Assembly (NCBI RefSeq): GCF_026262505.1
Contig: NC_067205.1
Location: forward strand, 21,485,585 to 21,549,584
DNA from: Trichomonas vaginalis G3
Taxonomy: Eukaryota; Parabasalia; Trichomonadida; Trichomonadidae
Direction of reading: 5' to 3'
Length of the DNA stretch: 64,000 bases
The notes beneath the pieces are model-generated. The model had not been told where the DNA came from and did not search any database. It saw only the letters and a program-made list of their open reading frames with translations. Within the stretch, counting starts at the first letter, position 1, and each line of letters begins with the position of its first letter. The position numbers and the translations under genes are program-made. Shown here one piece after another: positions 56,931 to 64,000 of this stretch.

Positions 56931-58103
56931 TTAAATAATTGGAGTATTCAGATTGTCTGACTTTGATTTTTCTTCTTCCTGTATGTTCTTTAGTTCTGGG
57001 AACAATGTAAAGCCATATACAATTGTAAATATGCCAAAAACAATAAAAATGATGAGCCAAATCTTACTGAAGAGAAATATATGGATAGTGTCAATCAAAG
57101 ACTCGCAAACAATGTTAAGAATTTGAGAAAAGAAAATAAGATTATCTGAAAATTGACAAATAAGAGAGAGGCCAACGCTGCTTAAACCCAAGTTCATACT
57201 TATATTAAAAAGATCTCCCATTATAAATCTAAATATGTTAGATTTGTTCATGAAATTTAATATTGTAACAATTATTAAGAAAACTAATACAAAAATAGAG
57301 GAAACTATCCAATGCTTCCTTAATCCAAAGAAATAAATCGTAAATATGATTGTTATAATTGTTATCAACGTTAATACATAAAAAACAATGTTAACTATGT
57401 TAACCTGATCAACAACTGAATGATCATGTACTATTGGAGCACAGTACCTAGGTACTGCATTTAATCCAGACAAAAATGGAAGTAACGTTAATGCAGCTGT
57501 ATGGAACCAAAGTTTAACGTTTCTTGGAGCTTGTAATTCTTCGGAAGTTTCGGGAGTCATGTTAGGAATGAAGATAGTAAGAATGGATTGTATGATTGAG
57601 ATGGCTGCATAAACGTATGAGAAAATTTTCCAATGTGGAGATATTGCAATACGAAAACCACTTATGGATCCAATTACTAAACCAATAAAATGGAATATTC
57701 CATATGAATTTCTTGTATTTGACATTGAAATATGAGAAATATATAATGGATTCATCAAATTACACATAATATATCCAACACCAATGAATGTTCCAGTAAT
57801 ATAAACGAGATATGAAGTGTTGGCTGCATTGAATGTCGCAATAATTAAACCAATTGCGATTAAAATACCGTTTATTATTGAATTGATTCTAGTTCCAAGT
57901 TTTTTGTACATCCAAATGGACAATACAATTGCTATTATTTCAACGAGGAATACTATTGGAAAATAGTAGTAAGTACTGTAATTTACTTCAATGATTTTGC
58001 TAGCAAGTATACTTTTCCACATTGTCGCTGCAGTATGAGTGACTACGGTGCCAAGAAATGCAACTCCGGCATACATAAGTTGCTTGTTGAGGATGATACC
58101 CAT
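56931..58103 (-). CDS. sugar-porter-like (MFS) membrane protein B, intact copy
   Basis: The only intact copy of gene B (390 aa from ATG 58103; the frame runs six codons further to a TTG). Paralogue of gene A: both start MGI(I/L)LNKQL. It has LYISHISMSNTRNSYG after the fourth helix, FIPNMTPETSEE in the central loop, LSSVGLSLICQFSDNLIFFS near the end, and LFPELKNIQEEE resembling the PETKG tail. I infer a diverged sugar-porter-type facilitator in a membrane, substrate unknown. TCATTT lies 15 bases upstream of the ATG, an initiator-like motif. It is upstream of gene A on the same strand. Confidence 0.7.
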   Translation of the reverse strand: MGIILNKQLMYAGVAFLGTVVTHTAATMWKSILASKIIEVNYSTYYYFPIVFLVEIIAIVLSIWMYKKLGTRINSIINGILIAIGLIIATFNAANTSYLVYITGTFIGVGYIMCNLMNPLYISHISMSNTRNSYGIFHFIGLVIGSISGFRIAISPHWKIFSYVYAAISIIQSILTIFIPNMTPETSEELQAPRNVKLWFHTAALTLLPFLSGLNAVPRYCAPIVHDHSVVDQVNIVNIVFYVLTLITIITIIFTIYFFGLRKHWIVSSIFVLVFLIIVTILNFMNKSNIFRFIMGDLFNISMNLGLSSVGLSLICQFSDNLIFFSQILNIVCESLIDTIHIFLFSKIWLIIFIVFGIFTIVYGFTLFPELKNIQEEEKSKSDNLNTPII

Positions 58104-58728
58104 AATAATGGCAAATGACAATCTGTCTGACAGCGGATCTCTTATGAAAAAATTGAGGCAAATCTGAATGTCAGATATGTTTTGATGTATTTAGGTAGAA
58201 TCTAAATTCTTGCAAAACAAACCGTAAAATTTACAATGGGCTCATTGAATATTTTATAAGAATCGAAAATTGAGGGAATCAATAAAATTTTAAAACGAAC
58301 ATTGACTAACCATAAGAGGAAACACATAATATGGAAAATATTTGATTAGAAGGGTAATTTTTCCACTTCAAATCATGTGAGTTCTTTCGATTTGATAAAA
58401 TATTAATAAAAAAATATTTAAATAAATATGATTTTATAGTATAATTAATAATTTTAACATAGATAAGTGAAAACAAACTATGTTAACAAGCTGATTTGGG
58501 ATCTAAATATTAATAAAATTAAATATCATGTTGATGGATTTGATGAGGCATTGATTTAATATAGTTGATGGATTTTTTACCTGTGAAAGAAAAAGCAAAT
58601 ATTTTGATAATCATAAATAAATTGAAATAAATGCAATAGAATTACATTTGATAACCATAATAAATGAGCGTATTATTCAGATGTTTTAACATGATTTCAG
58701 CTAAATATTACAAAAAATAGCAGGGATT

Positions 58729-59907
58729 TTATTTAGAAGATTTTGAAATAGTTAATGTTAATGCATAAATTGTTTTAGGAATCGAAAGGATGTTCTTGTG
58801 TTTGTTGTCTTTCAGACTGTTAGGAATAACAAAAAATGTTAATGGTTGATGTGATGATGTTTTATTATCATCATCAACAACATAAAGATAAATTGAATGA
58901 AATCCACATGAAATAGAATCAATTCCAATTGATTCGGTGAATGGACGTTGATTATTATCATAAATATAAAATGTTGTTAAATCATTAAATGTTTCTTCAT
59001 CAAGTTTGTATTTGATTGTAAATGTTCCTCGCTCATCTGAATCTTGAACAAAACCATCAATATAAAGCTTCTTATTGACATCTTTGACAAATGTCTGATT
59101 ATTTCTTGTTGTTATTGATAATAATGGTGAATTATAAAAATATTGAAAAGCTGATCGAAAAGGAGTAGATGTTTTATTTGATTCATCAGTTGCTGTTACT
59201 ATAAGATGATGTAATGATTCAGTCAGTTCTGATGGAAATTCTAGATCAAAGGAAAATGGATGTTCATTAATATTTAAAATTTCAATAGTTTTAGTGTCAA
59301 TGATGTCGTTGTCAATGTAACATCGAATAGTGACAAGACCTGTGCCATCAAGATCTACAATCTGACCTTCAAGATGAATACTCTTGTTCAAACATCGATG
59401 ATATGGACCGTTCTCGAATGTGTTGATTGTGAGTTCGGGTGAATTGTATTCATAATAAAAATAAATATGTTCTTCGTTTGATTTCTTGTTGTGTTCATCT
59501 GAGCAATAAATTGTGATACTGTGAACAGATTCTGAAAATGCTGTTGGAAATTCAACTTCGTTAGAAAATGAAATAATACATTCTGTGTTCATGGATTCTG
59601 AATGTAATTCTGAATATGGATAATCATCAAATTTGTAAAAGATAGAGATATGACCTGTGCAGTCCGAATCTTCGATACTTCCCTCAATATTGATAAATTT
59701 GTTTGTTGTCTTGTGGAATCTGCTGAAATTATATGTTGAAACCGAAACAATTGGTGAATTGAAAACAAATTCGGATGTCTTAGTGTAGTTTGATGATGTT
59801 TTGAAGAAGCTGTCTTCAATCCAAATAAAAATTGTATGATTACTCTCTGAATCGTATTCTTCGAAGATTTCTGATGTTGGAATAAAAAATGTGAATTCAT
59901 ATACCAT
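58729..59907 (-). CDS. modular surface-type protein, C-terminal part, V1
   Basis: Same 392-codon frame as 27237-28415. Confidence 0.7.
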   Translation of the reverse strand: MVYEFTFFIPTSEIFEEYDSESNHTIFIWIEDSFFKTSSNYTKTSEFVFNSPIVSVSTYNFSRFHKTTNKFINIEGSIEDSDCTGHISIFYKFDDYPYSELHSESMNTECIISFSNEVEFPTAFSESVHSITIYCSDEHNKKSNEEHIYFYYEYNSPELTINTFENGPYHRCLNKSIHLEGQIVDLDGTGLVTIRCYIDNDIIDTKTIEILNINEHPFSFDLEFPSELTESLHHLIVTATDESNKTSTPFRSAFQYFYNSPLLSITTRNNQTFVKDVNKKLYIDGFVQDSDERGTFTIKYKLDEETFNDLTTFYIYDNNQRPFTESIGIDSISCGFHSIYLYVVDDDNKTSSHQPLTFFVIPNSLKDNKHKNILSIPKTIYALTLTISKSSK

Positions 59908-60041
59908 ACCGAAAAGGGTCGCTAGAAAAAGTGACTTTTGGCGCCAAAATTATTTTTTAAAAAAAAACTTATTTTTATTATTTAATCAATATTACACCAT
60001 TACATATTATTTTTTATATCAAATCCATACTATTTTTCAGA

Positions 60042-61220
60042 ATGGAAGTTTTTGTAAACTTTTACAAAACTCAAATGGATCCATATCACTGGCATCGTAC
60101 CTCCAGAAAATTAGTTGACATCGAATGGCTAAAGGAATCGGTTCAACAAATTAACTCTGGAATGAAGCTAAAGGATATTTGCAAAAAGGCCCGTTTAAAT
60201 AATGGTACCTTTCGTGAAATATCCAAAACCATGTTCAAAAAGCTTGTCAGAGAAAATAATTTGGAATTAATTCCAAAAAGAGGAAGAAAACAAATAGAAA
60301 TTAATCTTGATGCCTGCCAAGCTTATGCAAATTTGAAAGATTTAATGCCCGATGCAGGCATCAATAAAATTATTCAGAAAATGAAAACAGACCTTGTCAA
60401 TATTGAGAAGAATCCAGAAGAATTTCAAAAAATTCAATCAGAAATTCAAAAAAATGGAGAAATAAATTATGAGTCTGGAAACTGGCTCGATGAAGTTGAC
60501 CGCACAACTTTAGTTCCAGTTGTGACTCCAATAGAAGGTACGCCTATTGAAATAAATCCATTACGCGAATCTCTTCAAACGGCAACATACATTACAAAAA
60601 ATTTCGATTCTCCCTTATATAGAATGGGCAGGAAAATACACGAAGCGATTATCGCAGATACTCCCCCTCAAAATCAAGAAAATCAGCAAAAATACATTCC
60701 TCGAAATTATCTAGCATCCAAATGTCATCAAATTTGGCATGCTGATATCCACTATTGGAGGAAACGAATAGGCAAATATTTGTTTGCGATAATAGACGAC
60801 AGATCGCGAAAAATCATAGATTTTAATTTATTTACCGAAAAAACAGCTCAAAATACAACTGCAGTTCTTAAAAGAGCATTAAGTACTCTACCTCAACCAC
60901 CATACGCTATTTGGACTGATAACGGCCTTGAAAATAAAAGCTCATTTCATCAACTTTTGGTTGAACGTGGAATTGAGCATATTTTCATTCAACCGGGCAA
61001 TCCACAGGCAAATGGTAAGATTGAGAGATGGTGGCCATACGTGGAAAGAAACTGCAAGTCAGAATCAGATCTTCCACGGGTCATCAGATTTTACAATAAT
61101 ATGCCCCATTCTTCTTTGCCTGTGAATCCTGAAACGAACGTTTACTTTACGCCGAATGAATTCGAGGCCAGTGAAATTGATGATCACTGGTATCGAAATC
61201 CAGAACAAGAACCATTCTAG
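60042..61220 (+). CDS. DD35E integrase, V2
   Basis: 392 aa from ATG 60042, intact. Confidence 0.85.
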   Translation: MEVFVNFYKTQMDPYHWHRTSRKLVDIEWLKESVQQINSGMKLKDICKKARLNNGTFREISKTMFKKLVRENNLELIPKRGRKQIEINLDACQAYANLKDLMPDAGINKIIQKMKTDLVNIEKNPEEFQKIQSEIQKNGEINYESGNWLDEVDRTTLVPVVTPIEGTPIEINPLRESLQTATYITKNFDSPLYRMGRKIHEAIIADTPPQNQENQQKYIPRNYLASKCHQIWHADIHYWRKRIGKYLFAIIDDRSRKIIDFNLFTEKTAQNTTAVLKRALSTLPQPPYAIWTDNGLENKSSFHQLLVERGIEHIFIQPGNPQANGKIERWWPYVERNCKSESDLPRVIRFYNNMPHSSLPVNPETNVYFTPNEFEASEIDDHWYRNPEQEPF

Positions 61221-61683
61221 ATAGTCGACGGTCAATTAAAAAACCTTAAGGAAAGCATTGACGAGTTCAGAAAATGAAAATCTCGAGCAAGTTCAATAAA
61301 TTTTCAACAAATTCTCAAATCATTACGAATAAACACTTAATATTATCGTATTTACATCTTTTTAATACAACTATTTACTTACTGATGATTCATTGCAAAT
61401 CGTAGATTTGGATGATAAGTTATCTAACAAAAGTTTCCGAGCTTACCGCTTAAAACAATAGCCTACATCATATCTACGAATACCTCGGTACTCCGAGGCT
61501 ACAGTTTTGCGCAGAAAGTTCAAAAAGTGACTTCGAATGCTAAGTTATCTAACAAAAATTTCCGAGCTTACAGTTTAAAACAATAGTCTACATCATATCT
61601 ACGAATACCTCGTTACTCCGAGGTTCAGGTTAGTAAAAATCAATCTAAAAATATTTTTTTATGTACGTTAATGTAATCTGAGA

Positions 61684-61978
61684 GTGAGAGGCATATAGGC
61701 ATACTATATACCTCTCACCCTTCAATTCCTACCAGAAAGTTCGAAAACTTGGTCGCAATTGCATCTGATTGCGACCAAGTTTTCGAACTTTCTCGAGGGA
61801 ATAGGAGCCTACAAAGCACTGATTATGTATTAGTGCCTGGTAGGCTCCTATTCACTTTCTAAATGGGAGAAACTTTGCTTTCATAAGATAACATACGAAC
61901 AAAGTTTCTCCCATTTAGAGTTTGAATTGAAGGGTGCGAGGTATATAGGCATACTATATACCTCTCACCCTTTAATTC
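61684..61978. repeat. hairpin cluster HA1, V2
   Basis: Same five hairpins as U2. Confidence 0.85.
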
Positions 61979-62145
61979 CTATGAAAACAGTTCTAAAATA
62001 AAAATAAAAAACAAACTTAAATTAACTATTAAATTTTTTATATTTTAATTTCATATTTTTAATAAAATTCCTTATATATTATAATTATTATATTAAAAAC
62101 CCTTTCGAATTTTGGCGCGAAAATAAGAGTAGGTGTCACTTTTTG

Positions 62146-63365
62146 TCACTTTTCTAGTGACCCTTTTCGGTACGGAACAAAAAATGTGAATTCATGTTCA
62201 TTTGTAATTGTAACATCTTCAATATTATGTCGAGAACTGTTGTCGATGACATAGAAGAAGTAAATATGTTCTGCATTGTTTTCGTTTGTGAATGTTCCTG
62301 AGACTGTGATATTTCTATCAATTTTGTTGTGGTATGTAGACAGAGGTTCTTTGTTGACAATGAGAGATGGATTGTTGAATATATATATGAAATTAATGTT
62401 TTCTTCATTTGATTTCTTAAGACTTTCATCATAACAATAAATTGTGACTTTGTGAATTCCTTCATTCAAGTATGATGGAATATCGATGTTTTTATTGAAT
62501 TCATGAGATGATGTATTATAAATTGTTATTCTTTCAACAAGTCGTTCTAAACCATTGTCATCAATAATGTAATTTATTGTAACTGTTCCACTTCCATCAA
62601 GATCAGTGACACTTCCTTTGATTTCAATTTGATTATTTATTCCTTTTCGAATTTGTTGATTGTTTTCTGTTGTTATAGAAATTGATGGTGTGTTGTAATT
62701 GAAATCAAATTGATAATGCAAATGATTTGAGTCTTTTTGATTAGAATCAACAGCCCAAATATAAATTATATGTGTTCCTTCTGAGAATGATGATGGAATT
62801 TTAACTGTGAAATCAAAATCATAATTTGTATTTATTTCATTGACTACTATTGATTGTGATGTCTTCTTAGTTGCTGTTTCACTGTCAAATTGGCAGTAAA
62901 TATCAATTAGTTCATTGCCATCACGATCTGAAACAGATAAAGTAACAAAGATGTTGTAATCTGTATTCTTTGTGTATGATGACTTAGGAGCTGTTGTGAT
63001 ACTGATAATTGATGGATTATAAATGTATTCGAATGAAAGATTATATGTTTTGCTATTAAAACCATCTTTTAATAAATAAATATGAATTGTGTGATTGTTC
63101 TCTGGTAAATCATTTGGAAAAGTGATTGGTTTAGTGAAAGTTTCATCATTTGAATCGACTTGAACTTCGTATTGATTTTGAGTGTTATTATCTTCGTTGA
63201 AGTAATATTTAATGAGAGCTGTTGATTCTCCATTTGGATAACTTGCAATTCCTGATAATGTCAATGTCTGACCACTGTTCTTTATAATTTTTGTTGGATT
63301 TAAACCTAAATTAGATAGAGTAAGTTTATTTGAATATCCAACTGCAAATTCTAAAGAATTCTCGT
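62146..63365 (-). CDS. modular surface-type protein, middle part, V2
   Basis: Open throughout, no ATG. Confidence 0.7.
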
Positions 63366-64000
63366 AAACGAAAAAGGGGATTTGACTCCGTCAAATCCCC
63401 GCTCGCAAAAAGTGGACTTTACATGTCAAATTTTATATGCATGTAATGTCCACTTTTATGAGTTTTAGGAAGGAATTGGAAGCCATGAGTTACTGACATT
63501 TCATCAGTATCTCATAGCCTCCAATTCCTTCTTAAAATGGGAGAAACTTTGTCCGAATAGTTTAACATTCGGACAAAGTTTCTCCCATTTTAAGAAGGAA
63601 TTGGAGGGTAAGAGATATACCATATGAATGTATATCTCTTACCCTCCAATTCCTTCTAGAAAGTGTCCAAACTTTGGGTTAATTGCAAACTATTAACCCA
63701 AAGTTTGGACACTTTCAAGTGGAGATGGAAGGCTTTGGGGTATATATTAATACAATATACCTCAAAGCCTTCCATCTCCACTACAAATGGGAGAAACTTT
63801 GTCCGAATAGTTTAACATTCGGACAAAGTTTCTCCCATCTTTCAATGTAATTGCTACCTGTGAGGTACTGACTTGAAGTCAGTGCTTCACAGGTAGCAAT
63901 ATCCAAAAATTTAAAAACATTTTATCAGTTCGTTAAAGAACTAGAGCCTCCTAGGTACTGAACCAGAATCAGTGCCTAGGGGACTCTAGTGATCTATATA
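63366..64000. mobile_element. hairpin element HA2, V2 (cut by window end)
   Basis: Left 635 bases of the element, with nine to ten hairpins. The right end lies outside the window. Confidence 0.7.

Larger units (their letters stand above)
50389..59906. repeat. tandem unit V1
   Basis: First copy of array 2. It matches U1 (9064-18587) at a constant offset of 41,319 bp, including U1-specific differences. One exception is gene B, which is intact here. Confidence 0.9.
59907..62172 (+). mobile_element. integrase element, V2
   Basis: Looks whole, 2,266 bp, ends as in U2. Confidence 0.75.
59907..64000. repeat. tandem unit V2 (cut by window end)
   Basis: Matches U2 from 18588 to 22681. Confidence 0.9.

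Overview
The window is AT-rich eukaryotic DNA packed with repeats and mobile elements. Three things point to a parabasalid protist such as Trichomonas or Tritrichomonas: a Polinton/Maverick fragment carrying a Dam-type adenine methylase, intron-poor genes with TCA initiator-like motifs just upstream of ATG, and diverged sugar-porter-like transporters beside large repeat-rich proteins. This placement is inference; no rRNA, tRNA or species marker is present.

Layout. (1) Positions 1-1340 hold a string of short minus-strand coding pieces. (2) Positions 1377-9038 are a non-coding satellite built on a unit of about 25 bp. It is studded with a perfect GAGGTGAGATCTCACCTC palindrome, flanked by inverted copies of a second module, and ends at a 25-base N gap (9039-9063). 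(3) Positions 9064-43196 are about 3.5 tandem copies of a unit of about 9,824 bp (here U1 to U4). (4) Positions 43197-46950 are a broken Polinton-like fragment: terminal repeats, adenine methylase, small membrane protein, small virion-type proteins and the start of a fibre-like protein. (5) Positions 46951-50388 are a 3.44-kb direct repeat of 41040-44478, running across the array/Polinton border. (6) Positions 50389-64000 are a second array (V1, V2) that matches 9064-22681 at a constant offset of 41,319 bp and runs off the window.

Each 9.8-kb unit carries on the minus strand one large modular (Ig/cadherin-like) protein gene, two paralogous sugar-porter-like membrane proteins and a short conserved ORF. 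The modular gene is split into three long open segments by two insertions. One is a 2.27-kb element with a DD35E integrase and matched terminal inverted repeats. The other is a 0.96-kb element with no protein, its own inverted repeats and a 4-bp target duplication. Both insertions carry clusters of long, nearly perfect hairpins that fall into three recurring stem families. These hairpin clusters, shared by an integrase-bearing and an integrase-less element with similar ends, are the best candidate for an undescribed system here.

Caution: U1/V1 and the 46951-50388 copy carry many single-base differences in short homopolymers, and the two arrays start at almost the same base. Part of the large-scale duplication may be an assembly artefact.
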